A DNA stretch of 64,000 nt from Triatoma infestans (GCA_011037195.1 JAAEAF010007952.1:49203-113202); one strand, 5' to 3'; numbered from the stretch's first letter, positions 1-10,290 are shown. Made by a program: numbers and translations. The notes: generated from the letters alone by a model not told the origin.

Positions 1-720
1 ATCTTGAATAGAGTGGAGACATGCAGCATCCTTGCAATAAACCTTTGGAAGTGCTGAAGGCTTCGGAAGTTTGCAAACCTATTTTAACAGAACATTTGTT
101 TCCTTCATAAAATCTTTGAATCACTGCAATCACCGATAATTGTATTCCAGCTTCCCTTAGCGCTTGTCAAAAGCGTCTTCTTGGGGTGCTGTCGTATGCT
201 TTTTTCCAAATCTACGAAAACCATCTCCACTTGTTTAGATTTAGCTGCATGCTTTTCTGTGATTTGCCTAACCGTGAAAATGTGGTCTATGCTGGATCGG
301 CCACTTTGGAAACCACACTCTTCTTCGGACGTCATAAAATCTTCTTCCAGGTTTGTCTTTATAATCCTTCCTAATAGTTTAGCAACTGGGTTAGTGACAC
401 ATATCCCTCTACAGTTCGCCGCAGTTGTTTCTGTCCCCTTTCTTGTGTGTAGGAGTTATGTATCCTAGCTTCATTTCTTCAGGTATCTGCTGTCCGGCCA
501 GAATAAGGTTTATCAGTCTTACCAACAGAGATATGTCTTACCTTCCGCCATATTTCAGTAACTCTTGACTTACTCCTCCTGGGCCTGTTGCTTTGTTATT
601 TTTCCCTGCTTTCAAATGTCATTCCACTTGATTAGCCGTTACTTGCCATTCCGTATCTATTTGTTCCACTTTTTTAGAACCTTTTAAGTTTTCTTCCTGT
701 CTGTTAGTAAATTTTCGAAA
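1..720 (-). pseudogene. RTE-like LINE reverse transcriptase relic, runs off left edge
   Basis: Reading the minus strand gives successive reverse-transcriptase blocks in shifting frames: NNKATGPGGVSQELLKYGG near 540-600, a KKGDRNNC block near 430, ECGFQSGRSSIDHIFTVRQ with FVDLEK near 200-320, and TSKGLLQGCCMSP near 5-50. These correspond to the order of fingers and palm motifs in RTE-like non-LTR retrotransposons; the YADD box would lie beyond the left edge. Stops and frameshifts separate the blocks, so it is a dead copy. Clade assignment is from remembered family motifs and could be a neighbouring LINE clade. Confidence 0.75.
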
Positions 721-1784
721 TATATTTTCCAATTATTTATTTTTATAACTGAATTCTGAACTATAATGTAAATACACTTAAGTGACTTATCTGTCAGTGG
801 TGCCAATCTACCTCACTATCACTAATTTGTGTTACGGCTATTGAATTATTTTTTCCCTAGTTTTAAATGATGCTAACAAACAGTCAAACTTCTTATTATA
901 TACCTTATTCATCCATCGTCAGAACTTATGAAACAGTTACATCAGAACAAACAGTAGATAGACAAAATTATAAACATTATTTTTATAGACATTCTTTCTA
1001 CTAAACCCAAAAGATTGACTCACTACATATTTCCATAAAAATATTTCTTAATCTCTCAATTTGTTCTTTACATTTAGCCAATAAATCTCTTCGATCAAAT
1101 ACGGGTAGAACGGTAAATGTGTGCAATAAAAATGCGCGCGCATCCTTGAAATTCAAACAGTACTCCCCCTCCCCCACCACCACCAAAATAACTTCCCATT
1201 GCATTCTGTAAATCCCGTGCTTTCCTTCAGGGACTGCTTCTAGTTTTTTTCATCTAACACTAATTTATTTATAACTTTAAAAAAAAAAACAAAAAAAAAA
1301 TTGCCTTGATCTAGTTAATATCTTAAACAGGACCGTGCCCGTCTTTGTTAGCTTTTTTTTATGTCAACGTCAACCTTTAACCAAACATATTATTATATTA
1401 AAAATTAATTTTATTAAAAGGAAAACTTTAAAATAAATATTTAAGAAAAATTTCGTAAAAAGCCATTCTATATATCCATTAGTTTTTTTTTTTTAATAAT
1501 TATTAATTTATTTTTTTAGGTGTTCAGTGGTGGTAAATTAATGAAACAGATCAGTATTTACTTTCTCTTACTCCTAGAGGGGATCGCATATTGCGATCGC
1601 ATCAAATTTTACATGTACCCTGACTTTGCAAAAAAAATGATGCGATGCTCGGCGTTCTAGCAATTAAAGCTTCTAGTAGAGTTTATAATTTAACTTCATT
1701 GATAGGTCGCCATTTATAGGACGCCCATGTATATGTATAGTGAGAGTATTCCACGTTTAAAAGAAATCAGTGTAACCGTTATCG
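721..1784. other. AT-rich DNA without recognisable gene
   Basis: Only short A and T runs and a cluster near 1600 with two GCGATCGCAT-like words. The text around 1558-1575 resembles the inverted terminal word of the CCGG-unit (TACTTTCTCTTACTCCTAG), but nothing beyond it aligns. Confidence 0.5.
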
Positions 1785-1974
1785 AGATAATTCCCCGTAA
1801 AAGCCAAGTAAAGTCGCATTTCCGGTTAACCGATTTTCTTAAAATTTGGAATTCATTCAATGTTTCTAGTGAACATTAATATTATGTAGGCCGTAAAAAC
1901 CATACATTGTGTTGAAGTGGTATTTCAAAGGAAAGCCTAACACTAAAGTTTCCACAGAAACCCCACAAATCAAG

Positions 1975-1975
<1 letters not shown>
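1785..1975 (+). repeat. CCGG-unit, diverged partial monomer
   Basis: The stretch carries the monomer landmarks in order: a TTCCGGTTAACCGATTTTCTT block, GGAATTCATTCAAT, a spacer matching the TAATATTAT block, and GAAAGCCTAACACT. It leads directly into the palindrome at 1979. Confidence 0.6.
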
Positions 1976-1978
<3 letters not shown>

Positions 1979-2005
<27 letters not shown>

Positions 2006-2384
2006 AGTTAACAAAATATCTCGAAAAAAAGAAAGATCGCAGCTAGCTCAAATTTAATATATAATTTAAGTCCCTTTACCCGTATCTTGCAGCGAATTTT
2101 TGGACAAAATCCATAGACCGGAAGTGCGACATTATTTCGGATAGTTTTTCTCAATATCGATATTCATTTTTTCTTGAAATATTTTCCAATTTTTTTTTCT
2201 CCAAAGTTTTTTTATGTTCGTTAAACACATATACCTATCTCTTGTATTTGAAAAGAGTGCTTGCACTTCCGGTCTATGGATTTTGTCCAAAAATTCGCTG
2301 CAAGATAAGGGTAAAGGGACTTAAATTATATATTAAATTTGAGCTAGCTGCGATCTTTCTTTTTTTTTTGAGATATTTTGTTAA

Positions 2385-2413
<29 letters not shown>
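1979..2413. repeat. Near-perfect palindrome with about 145-bp arms
   Basis: The left arm 1979-2125 and right arm 2264-2413 are reverse complements with about four differences over roughly 145 bp; the spacer is about 135 bp. Each arm runs from a GT/GA microsatellite through GTTAACAAAATATCTC and CAGCTAGCTC to ATCCATAGACCGGAAGTGC. The content is the right half of a CCGG-unit in two opposite copies. The very low divergence between arms suggests either recent inverted duplication or gene conversion. A transcript across it would fold into a long hairpin. Confidence 0.85.
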
Positions 2414-2423
<10 letters not shown>

Positions 2424-2511
2424 CCACCTACATGATGTCACACCTTCCTACATGAGTGCTAATTTCAGTACAATTTGTGGTTCTGCCAACTATACAATAA
2501 TAATTTTTTTT

Positions 2512-2692
2512 CCAGCGGTCTTAACGTCCCAATTACCAAATTAGGTGTCTTGGACAAGGGCGGAAGCACTTACTTTACTTTTAACAATTTTTAAACGAAT
2601 ATAAAATTTAGCAGCAATCCGTAGGACTCGAACTATGTACCTCCCAGTTACAAGTCCATGCTCATAACCACTACACCAAACATCCGCCCCGC
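2512..2692 (-). mobile_element. SINE-B, tRNA-derived, minus strand
   Basis: On the minus strand it reads GGGGCGGATGTTTGGTGTAG, a diverged B box (AGTTCGAGTCC), then the family tail with GTAAAGTAAGTGCTTCCGCC and AATTTGGTAATTGGGACGTT. Three other copies lie in the window on the plus strand. This copy is more diverged than the 14030 and 27932 copies and lacks a clear target duplication. Confidence 0.8.
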
Positions 2693-2719
2693 CACCTATA
2701 TAATATTAACATACATTAA

Positions 2720-2935
2720 AAGCTTTGCTATAATTCCAAATTTGAAGGAAATGATTCTTAAAATTTCTGATTTTTTAATTTTTTTCTCGTAAACTGCTCT
2801 AATGATTTTCTATATACTTGAAGATGTGACCTATAACTTTTATATGAAACATTTGTCCGGAAAAATTGATTTTAGTTTAAGTTCCGAGGGACCACCTGTG
2901 ATTTAGGACAACTTTATTAAAATTGAAATAATTGC
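2720..2935 (-). repeat. CCGG-unit, strongly diverged fragment
   Basis: On the minus strand AATCAATTTTTCCGGACAAA, TTTCATATAAAAGTTATAGG and a following AAAATCATTAGAGC string match the order of the monomer's right half (ATTTTCCC, AATAAAAGTTGTAG, AAATCGTTGGAGCC). It is an old and partial copy. Confidence 0.45.
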
Positions 2936-3099
2936 AGTAAGAGAAAGCCGCCAGACTTTTGGTCAGTTTTGTTATTTATAAAAACACATAATTGTTAAAA
3001 AGAAATTTGTAGATAATATATATAATAGATTTTAGGAATAGAAAAAGTAAATATCTATTACACTCCCCGGCAGTGGTGGAATAAGATAGTCTGACTGTG

Positions 3100-3300
3100 C
3101 GTTCATAAATTGAGCAAATTCCTGAATCGCTTAAATCCTCATTTGTCTAATTTGGAACGTTTGGAACTTAATTTCTCCCTGGTGAATACCTTCAAAATAT
3201 TTTTCAGAATAAAAAAATGTTCTATACTGAATGAATTAGATCATTTATTCCATTTTGGCGAAAATCCTAATGCATCAAGTTCAGACAAGTTATGAGAGCG
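3100..3300 (+). pseudogene. Unrecognised coding relic, related to the one at 54.4 kb
   Basis: A 61-codon open frame contains NTFKIFF, NELDHLFHF and ENPNASS. A relic on the minus strand near 54444-54692 has HIFKILF, ELDILLHF and ENPNALL in the same order, and the DNA of the ELD-ENPNA part agrees at most positions (GAATTAGAT, then CATTTTG, then CGAAAATCCTAA). Two diverged copies of the same peptide argue for a once-coding repeated gene or element. I do not recognise the family. Nothing nearby clarifies its role. Confidence 0.45.
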
Positions 3301-3600
3301 TGAAGAATTTTCAAAAGGTAGATTCAACTTCTTTTTTTTTAAATTCTTATAAATGTATGATTATATAATCTGATTGGAAATCGCCTTGTTGGATGACCAT
3401 ATTATTTTGAAAATAATTAATCATAGAATGTTCTAGGAATCTAGAAGAGCTACCCTTCTTCATTAAGGTTACTCTTCTGGTCTTGATACCAAGTCAGAAC
3501 GAATTTCTGGTAGTGAGGTTGTCTTAACTAGGTGCACATTTCTCCGCTTCTTTGGTGACGAACATGGATGAGAAAGTGTGTCTACCTACCACGGCTGGAT

Positions 3601-4036
3601 GTACCTGTTACCTACAATTACTTAGGAAGTAGCGACCCCCCACAAGTTACCATAGCTCAGTATTCCATGCACTTCGTCAGAGCAGTACACAATACACTTA
3701 AACAGTACATACACTCTACACTTTACAGACAAGGACAATCACAGTACACAAACTAGAGTCTAATGCTCTAGTTAATTGGCGTCAGCCAAAGGAGAAGGAA
3801 GGGATTAGCTCAGCGGTAGCGCGCGGGACTAGCAACGCGGAGGTTATGGATTCGAATCCAACAAGTTGCTCTTAGATTTGTCTCTACGTAGGAGCCTCTA
3901 CAACTCACTGTCCGGTGATGGGCAGTGTTGTCTAAAGCTGAGAACGCTGCTTGGAGGCCAGCTGTGCATTGGAGAATGCTCCGGGGGGGGCACAATAGAT
4001 CTTTCAGGTCGTAGTGCAATAATCCCCTATAACAAT
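3601..4036 (+). mobile_element. Composite SINE-A (leader + tRNA-like head + tail)
   Basis: The 436-bp unit is bounded by a 15-bp direct repeat with one mismatch (CTACCACGGCTGGAT at 3586-3600, CTACCACGCCTGGAT at 4037-4051). It has a 195-bp leader, then a tRNA-like head from 3801 with A box TTAGCTCAGCGGTAG and B box GGATTCGAATCC, a body (GCTCTTAGATTTG to GAGAATGCTCC) and a tail beginning GCACAATAGATC. The same three-part order recurs at 28748-29204, so the leader is part of the mobile unit. It has no coding capacity; a LINE would have to mobilise it. Confidence 0.9.
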
Positions 4037-4109
4037 CTACCACGCCTGGATATCATTCATCTTTAGGAATGAGTTGAATGGGTTCAAAGCGGTGATCTGT
4101 GTACAAATT

Positions 4110-4180
4110 GTATATACTCCCTTGTATTGATCGGAATATTTCCTCTTAGTAGGAGTCAAAGAAAGTAAAAAAAAGGAGTG
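4110..4180 (+). repeat. Solo right-terminal hairpin of a CCGG-unit
   Basis: ATTTCCTCTTAGTAGGAGTC followed by AAAGAAAGTAAAA is the right terminal hairpin of the family with minor changes. No monomer precedes it. Confidence 0.55.
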
Positions 4181-5060
4181 TAAGAGTGTAATCTCCTAAT
4201 TAAAAAGAGTGTAATTAAAATATATCTAAAATATAGAAAATAATAATTTTTTTTTAAAAAAAGATTAACATAAGGACATGATCAATAGAACATCCTTTAT
4301 TCAAAATCACTTTCGCTTTCATAACTGTTTGTCTGATGTCATAACTTATTTCGAAATGTATTGTTACATTTGTTCATTTTTCCTTCAATTACGTATGTTA
4401 TAGATCCGATGACAGTCCATCATCTTTAGGGACAATATCTATTATACTATTTTCTTTTTTTTAATTAATCAAAAAACTATTTCTATGAGGGAAGCCATTT
4501 TATTATAGACCGAATAATCAAATATGACCATGCAATATAATTTAAAAATTATATAGTTATTGTCTTTTTGTCTTTGTATTAATTCATACTTGAGATCGTC
4601 AGCTAATCAAGCTTATTTAAATGCCACCGAGTTTTAAAAGAGCTGTTCACCTTGACTCTAACTGGGGGAGGATGGGATATTGGAGAAGGGGCAATTTCTG
4701 GTATACAGTGTTGATAGCTGGCAACCCCCAAGTTAACCACAAAGCCATTACCCACTTCTATTATTATTATTATCCAATTTAATCTTATGAATATTAAATG
4801 TTTTTTAGTGAACATAAAAAAATACTTCTGGTGTGAAACATGCAGACAATATGCCCTCTTAATGCACACTGCTTATACAATAATCTTTTTCAAACTTCAA
4901 AGAGTCCCAATCAAATAAATTAACTCTAAAAAAAAAAGGTTTCAAACAAAAGTAATAGATATTAAAATAAATTCATCATTTTTTAAAAAAAAACTTTGGA
5001 AACTTTGTAGATGAAATTCTAAAAACTAAAGAAATCGGATTGAATTATAATATTGAAAAA
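4181..5060. other. AT-rich DNA, nothing recognised
   Basis: Homopolymer A/T runs and a short ATT microsatellite (about 4758-4775). No open frame has a recognisable motif on either strand. Confidence 0.5.
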
Positions 5061-5061
5061 A

Positions 5062-5380
5062 AAACACTTGTGGTTCCGGTTTGCTAACAACCGATGTTTC
5101 GCCCATATTGCATGAGCCTCTTTGGAGGGTCGTTACAATCTTGAATTCCAATAAGGCAATGAACCTTAGTAAAGAAGGGGCATGGAGAAAGAAGCCACGC
5201 CCCGGGCCTGGCGGTCAAGATGGCGGAGGAAGGAGCCACGCCTCTTCTCTACCAAGGTTCATTGCTTTATTGGTTTTCTAGGTGTAATTACCCTCTGAAG
5301 AGGCTCGTTGCAACATGGGCAAAACGTCGGTTCATAGCAAACCATTGACACGGTCTCAATCCGGAAACTCAAGTGTTTTT
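5062..5380. repeat. Fold-back element with about 120-bp inverted arms
   Basis: The left arm reads AAAACACTTGTGGTTCCGG, ACCGATGTTTCGCCCATATT, GAGCCTCTTTGGAGGG, AAGGCAATGAACCTTAGTA; the reverse complement of the right arm gives the same order (AAACACTTGAGTTTCCGG, ACCGACGTTTTGCCCATGTT, GAGCCTCTTCAGAGGG, AAAGCAATGAACCTTGGTA). The centre (about 5190-5240) is GC-rich with two GCCACGCC words. There is no coding capacity. It looks like a non-autonomous inverted-repeat element. Confidence 0.8.
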
Positions 5381-5459
5381 CATGAAAATGGCCGCGGAAA
5401 CCTAAGAAATCAAATTATAAAATTTAAAAATTGTCTTTAAACTAGGATATCATTTTTTC

Positions 5460-5815
5460 GTTGTGGTGGTTGGTTCCGCAGAGCTGGAAAGCATCAGAGA
5501 CATTTTCCGTGGTAGCCTGCTTCATTTTGTGGTCATCGACCGTTTCGGGCGTTCGCCCATCTTCAGCATGCGTTTTTCAGACAGACCACCTTTTAACAAC
5601 CCAAACAAGTGTTTTCCCACCCATCTGGCCACATCCCTTTACCTAGTTTAAGAGTTTAGTATTTCAAAAATACACCTCAGTTAGTGTGAAACTAAGTCTC
5701 TGTACGAGTCTCTGTTGGCACACTGTCTGAAAAACGCATCCTGAAGATGGGCGAACGCCCGAAACCGGTCGATGACCACAAAATGAAGCAGGCTGTCACG
5801 GAAAATGTCTCTGAT
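5460..5815. mobile_element. 356-bp insertion with inverted hammerhead-like arms and 14-bp target duplication
   Basis: GATATCATTTTTTC occurs at 5446-5459 and again at 5816-5829. Between them are two inverted arms of about 90 bp (roughly 5490-5583 and 5728-5815). Each arm has CTGAAGATGGGCGAACGCCC followed by GAAAC and GGTCGATGACC. In the plus-strand arm the order CATC-CTGAAGA-[GGGC/GCCC hairpin]-GAAA-CCGGT-C-GATG matches a hammerhead ribozyme layout, with CATC/GATG as helix I. A bulged U and a very short helix III are departures. Penelope-like elements are known to carry hammerheads; membership here is inference. Confidence 0.6.
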
Positions 5816-6099
5816 GATATCATTTTTTCCCCCCATAGCTGTGACATGAATATGAAAGGTTGGGGGTAACGTGCTGTTAGGCACCCTTTACTCAGGTAAA
5901 TAATCAGATTAATGTAGTTAGTGTATTGTCCACAAGACAGTAGCAATAACATTGAAGAAACTCAAATTTTTAATTTGAAAATTAACGCAACAAATTCTAC
6001 AAAACATTAGAAAATAATTATTTTTCGAACATGTTTCAAAAAAAGTGATACGTTTATATCTGTGTAGTTAGCATTCTAAATTTAAAAAAAATGTTATTA

Positions 6100-6560
6100 T
6101 AATCGCTTCAGAGAAAATTAAAAAAAAAACACTCAAGAACTTATTCTGTAAAATTAAACTTCCGGTTAATGTATTCATTTCAAGTTTGGGATAGTAAAAC
6201 CATACATTTTACAGAAGTAGTATACTTCAGAGGAAAGCTTAACACAATTGTTCACCCATAATCATCAAAATATCAATTTTCCCCCAGAAAATGTTTCAAA
6301 TAAAAGTAATAGGAGGGGTGGTATTAATGTATGGAAGTAGTATTCGAAATTTAAAGAAAATCGTTGATGCCATTTTTGAGAAAATCGCGTAAAAATGCAC
6401 AAAAAAAAAAAAAATCATATAGTAAATTTGCACTTTTAGTTGACGGATTTTGCCCAATAATTCATGTTAGATGCGGTGTTAATTATCAAAACCGAATACC
6501 AAGTTAGGACTTCTTGCAATTTTTTGTTTCTAAGATATTTCGTTCACACATATACCTACG
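6100..6560 (+). repeat. CCGG-unit, diverged copy without right end
   Basis: Monomer landmarks run in order: AAACTTCCGGTTAATG, a GGAAAGCTTAACAC block, GTTTCAAATAAAAGTAATAG, GAAAATCGTTGATGCC, then the terminal segment (TAGTTGACGGATTTTGCCC, TTCTAAGATATTTCGTTCAC). The sequence passes directly into the fold-back family at 6585. Confidence 0.65.
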
Positions 6561-6584
6561 TATATAACAGCTATGTTCCAAGGT

Positions 6585-7385
6585 ACATGGATATCGTCTT
6601 TTTCTCGGAAACTAAGATATCCTATTAATTTTTTCGTTAGAAATCCAAAATCAGCGAGAAAAATTTTGTTTTGTTCTGCCAAAAGCGAGATACAAACATC
6701 AACTATTTTTTTTTTAAAATGGGAAGGTATAGTTTTCAAATCAAAACTACATCCCTCAATTTTTTTAAAGTGAAATTAGCCTATGTCCTCATGCATTGGT
6801 CTAGTTGCTAGCGCACTTGCCTTCGTTTCGAGAATTCAAGGTTCGATTCCCGTGAGGGCAAATCGGTGTTGACCCAGCATTGTGATAAAAAGTGGGAAGC
6901 TACAGTGAGTAGCGCCCTAGGTAGCGATGGCCGGAACTAAACGGCGTGGGAACTGCGGCGTGGTTACCACGTGCCTCCCATTCAAATCACCGTCTGGCAA
7001 GCCTTGGCAAGCCATGAAAATTAGCCTATAAAGGCTAATTTGGTATAAAAAAAAAATATACAAAGTCAAATTTACATGACCAGTTTTTTTCTGTGAGCAA
7101 TATTTTACGAGTTATGATTGAAAACACGTTTACTTTATAGAACAACATTAAATTATTAATCACCCGCACGTGGAACCTGTAATAAATAAAGATTATTATT
7201 TTTTTTAGGTGCATCAACTGGTTTTTTTATTGTTATTATTAAAAAAATAATAAAACAAGAATCCTATTTTTTAAACAAACTTACTCTTCACTAAAAATAT
7301 TAGAGATGTTGCTTGACCTCTGGCGTCCACCATTAGAGATGCTAGGCTCTTATTTGCTAATTATTCTGTACGGCCAAAGAAATAG
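6585..7385 (+). repeat. Single arm of the GGAAACTAAG fold-back family, split by SINE-C
   Basis: It matches one arm of the element at 33924-34725: TCGGAAACTAAGATATCC, GCGAGATACAAACATCAAC, AAATGGGAAGGTATAG, ATTTTACGAGTTATGATTGA, CACCATTAGAGATGCTAGG and CGGCCAAAGAAATAGAT in that order. The opposite arm is absent. A SINE-C sits at 6785-7017. Confidence 0.7.
6785..7017 (+). mobile_element. SINE-C, tRNA-derived, with 12-bp target duplication
   Basis: AAATTAGCCTAT is repeated at 6773-6784 and 7018-7029. The head GTCCTCATGCATTGGTCTAG and B box GGTTCGATTCCCGTGAGGG form a tRNA-like pol III promoter. The body includes CCGGAACTAAACGGCGTGGG and ends CAAGCCTTGGCAAGCCATG, with no long poly-A tail. A second copy lies at 8303-8527 on the minus strand. 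Confidence 0.9.
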
Positions 7386-7985
7386 ATCCGGAAAGAAACT
7401 CAGTCTTCAATTGAGTTGTATGCATCTATTATTCTCTGTTCTTGGTTCAGCTAGAAATGTAATTTCAGCTCGATTCTTATAAACCTTAATTTCGAAAATA
7501 TAATGCGGTCGCAATTCTTTCTAATTCTAGGAGGGATAAGAGAAAGTAAAAATATGGTATAGTGACATTTCTGGTTGATGGAAGGTTTTCTTTTTTTTTG
7601 TCAACTTTGGAATCGAATCATTGGTTTTCGATGAATCCTCAAGTTTTTTTTTTTTAGAAATCTGACAAATATTTCAGAAAGCAAATATGTATATAGGACT
7701 AGATACACGATGAACCATTTCGCATGTTTACGAATAGCGAGGAAAGTAAAAGGTCTTGGGAGATACACTGAAACAACTCTTATCTTATGACAGTTTACTT
7801 TAAATTTTGGAAATTTTACACAAATGTAATGGGATTAGTTTTCTGCACATAGCAGGTTTGTGTGATTACATAGCATTACAGAAGACAACGTCTGCATCAA
7901 ATCTGATGTCAAAAGTTCTTCAGAATCCAAAAAAAAAAAAACAGATTTAAACAAAACATCTGTATTTTTATATCAGTGCAATTAC
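7386..7985. other. No recognisable feature
   Basis: AT-rich text with T runs. A GAGGGATAAGAGAAAGTAAAA word near 7531 resembles the CCGG-unit right terminus but is isolated. Confidence 0.45.
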
Positions 7986-8265
7986 AGTTGCAACTGTAAA
8001 GAAAGTCATTGGAGCCGTTACAGAGAAAATTGAAAAAAAAGTCCGAAAACTACATAATACTACGTAAAAGTAAAAATATATTTCCAAGAATTTGTTTTAA
8101 ATAAAAATGGTGGATCTATATGTGCCATAGCAGTATGAGACTATTAAAGAAAATCGTTGAAACCATATTCAAGTAAGTTGCGAAAACCTGACAAGAATAT
8201 ATTCAATAACTCATTGCTAAGGGATTTTTGACTTTGAGTTGGAAGGCCGCCATGTTTCAACCGGC
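7986..8265 (+). repeat. CCGG-unit, strongly diverged
   Basis: AAAGTCATTGGAGCCGTTACAGAG and AATTTGTTTTAAATAAAAATGG, then TTAAAGAAAATCGTTGAAACC, follow monomer order. No CCGG key remains. Confidence 0.45.
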
Positions 8266-8302
8266 TAAGTACCTTCTGAGGTGACGATATCCAGGACCAT
8301 AT

Positions 8303-8527
8303 TTTTTTTTCTATAGTGCAACAGCCCATGAAAGGCCAAGGCTTGCCAGACAGCGTTTTGAATAGGAGGGGCGTGTGGTAAGCACGCCGCAGTTCCCACG
8401 CCATTTAGTTCCGGCCTTCGCTACCTAGGGCGCTACTAACTGTAGCTTCCCACTTGTTTTCACGATGTTGGGTCAACACCGACTTTACCCTCACGGAAAT
8501 CGAACCCTAGACCAACGCGTGAGGACC
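8303..8527 (-). mobile_element. SINE-C, minus strand, with 16-bp target duplication
   Basis: ATATCCAGGACCATAT (8287-8302) and ATATCCAGGATCATAT (8528-8543) differ at one base and bracket a copy whose minus strand reads GTCCTCACGCGTTGGTCTAG at the head and AGCGCCCTAGGTAGCGAAGG in the body. It matches the 6785 copy along its length, with a poly-T/A tract at the distal end. Confidence 0.9.
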
Positions 8528-8559
8528 ATATCCAGGATCATATCCCAGTCAAAAAGATT

Positions 8560-9180
8560 CGCCAGTCACTGAGCGATACATCTTTTGATGAACCGACGAA
8601 GTGTAAATGGCAAAGGATCGGAGCCTGCCATTTCAGAGAAACCCCTAAAGTCAGTAAGTGCATTTATACTAAGCAATACTGACGTTTGTATGTACTGTGA
8701 CGAATGAAGTTTTCTCAGGCTTGGAATAGTTGAATGCCATTCAATTAAACATAAAATATTCTCCACTCAAAGGCGATCCCGCAGTTTTCAAGAGGCGGGT
8801 CAAGCACGCGTTCACCGAATCTCTTATTGATCTGGATTATACATGTTTTAAGGAAGTGTACGTTGTTGATAACAAGGGTTCTGCGAGTTATGCAGATGTA
8901 GTTGGCCTCAAAGAAGGATATATTATTGATCTGACTGTTCGGTAAGAAAGCAACGATCCATGGCAGGGCGATAAACTTTGCCTTCTAATGTATATAATAT
9001 TTCTCCGAAAAGAATAGGGATCGGTTTGGGGAGCGCGATTTTCATGGGTTCGGCGTTCGGGGAATCATTCCCAGAAAAACCGAGGTCGGAATCGACCTGA
9101 ATATATTGTCAAGGCTAACAAAGGAGATTATTGTAGACTCTTCCTTCCCTCTACAGCTAGAGGAACACAAATAAATCTCT
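8560..9180 (+). pseudogene. LINE C-terminal relic, R2-like endonuclease region
   Basis: An open stretch at 8730-8945 contains AFKRRVKHAFTESL and YADVVGLKEGYIIDLTVR. The pattern of a (P/A)DVV strand followed by YIIDLTVR resembles the restriction-like endonuclease tail of R2-type LINEs (K-PDLV then VIDVTVR). Downstream text near 9030-9130 (WVRRSGNHSQKNRGRNR, EYIVKANKGD) looks like a decayed continuation in another frame. No reverse transcriptase is present. Family assignment is tentative. Confidence 0.4.
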
Positions 9181-10290
9181 TGACGCACACATATGTCACT
9201 TGCTAATTAAATGACAATCATGTCTGATCTAGGCAATGTAAAAACGTTTTCTTTTTTGGTTCTTTTTCTTTTTCGTTTTTATGTCTTCAGATTTATTGGT
9301 AAGCTGTGTGTTAGCAACTTGACATTATCTACAACCCAACCCCAATTCGAATCAGATGTCTATCTCTCTATACTTCCGGACGGATGTTGAACAAAAACTT
9401 CTTATCTGTTGGCTTTGGTGGTACCAAATCAATTGAATATCAATTTTGAGAGTCCTGTAATTTTCACAGCGAAATCTATACCGCGGTAGACCTGGAAAAT
9501 ATGGAAGTTTTCATAGTAAAAATCATTCATTACGAACAAAAATGGACAAGCCATCCCGGATGTCGTACAGCCTTGTTTCCTTTTTATCTCGGACTTCACA
9601 ACCAACTAATTGGATATTATTGTACAGTTCTGATTAGGCGCTACTAATTTTTTTTTTTTGTTTAGTAAAAAAGGTAATTTTAATTCTTAATGAATAATAA
9701 TATAAGCTCTTAAAAACTCAAAAAAAATCACCGAGAATTTTCTTTAAAACTGGGCGGATTTCAGCAACGCTGTTTCACTGATGACATCATCTAAATAACA
9801 CAGCAAGAGAAGAATACAAAAAAAAAAAAAACATCCTTCACGTTCTAAAGTCACGATTTTTTGTCCTTTTATTTGTTTACGCAATATTTTTAAAGTTCTT
9901 TTGTGTTCAGTTTATGATTGAATATTTACCTATCTAACGTAATATGTTTCTAATGTGTTATTTAAAAACATAAAAGTTTTATATACGAGATAAAACATTG
10001 AATGAACCACACAAACGTCATTCTCTTATTGAATTTCTCAAAAGTTTAATTGTTCTTAAAGTTAGAATTTTTACTTATTATTGTTCGTTTATTGTTACAT
10101 TCCTAAGTGTTGAAATCGTACATTTTACTGAAGAGGCATTAGAGAGAATTGCTGGAGAAATATTTCAAATAAAAAAAACTATTATATGATAACCTTGTTT
10201 ATTTGTGGGACTCTCTTGTTAATTATACGCTTGAGTCATAAATAACTTCCGTATTTTTTATCGAACATTCAGCTGTAATAAAATTACAAA
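9181..10290. other. No recognisable feature
   Basis: AT-rich, with isolated short open frames (for example 9998-10189) that show no family motif or repeat relationship inside this window. Confidence 0.45.

Noticed and set aside
3799..3875. tRNA gene in the GGATTAGCTCAG...GGATTCGAATCC segment (also near 28955, 34900, 41840, 47100)
   Set aside because: A and B boxes fit, but the acceptor stem does not close and each lies inside a dispersed element with target duplications, so these are SINE heads.
5062..5380. Hammerhead core in the 5.1-kb fold-back (GGGCGAAACATCGG on the minus strand)
   Set aside because: The GAAAC word is present but CTGANGA is replaced by CTCCAAAGA and no helix I or II fits.
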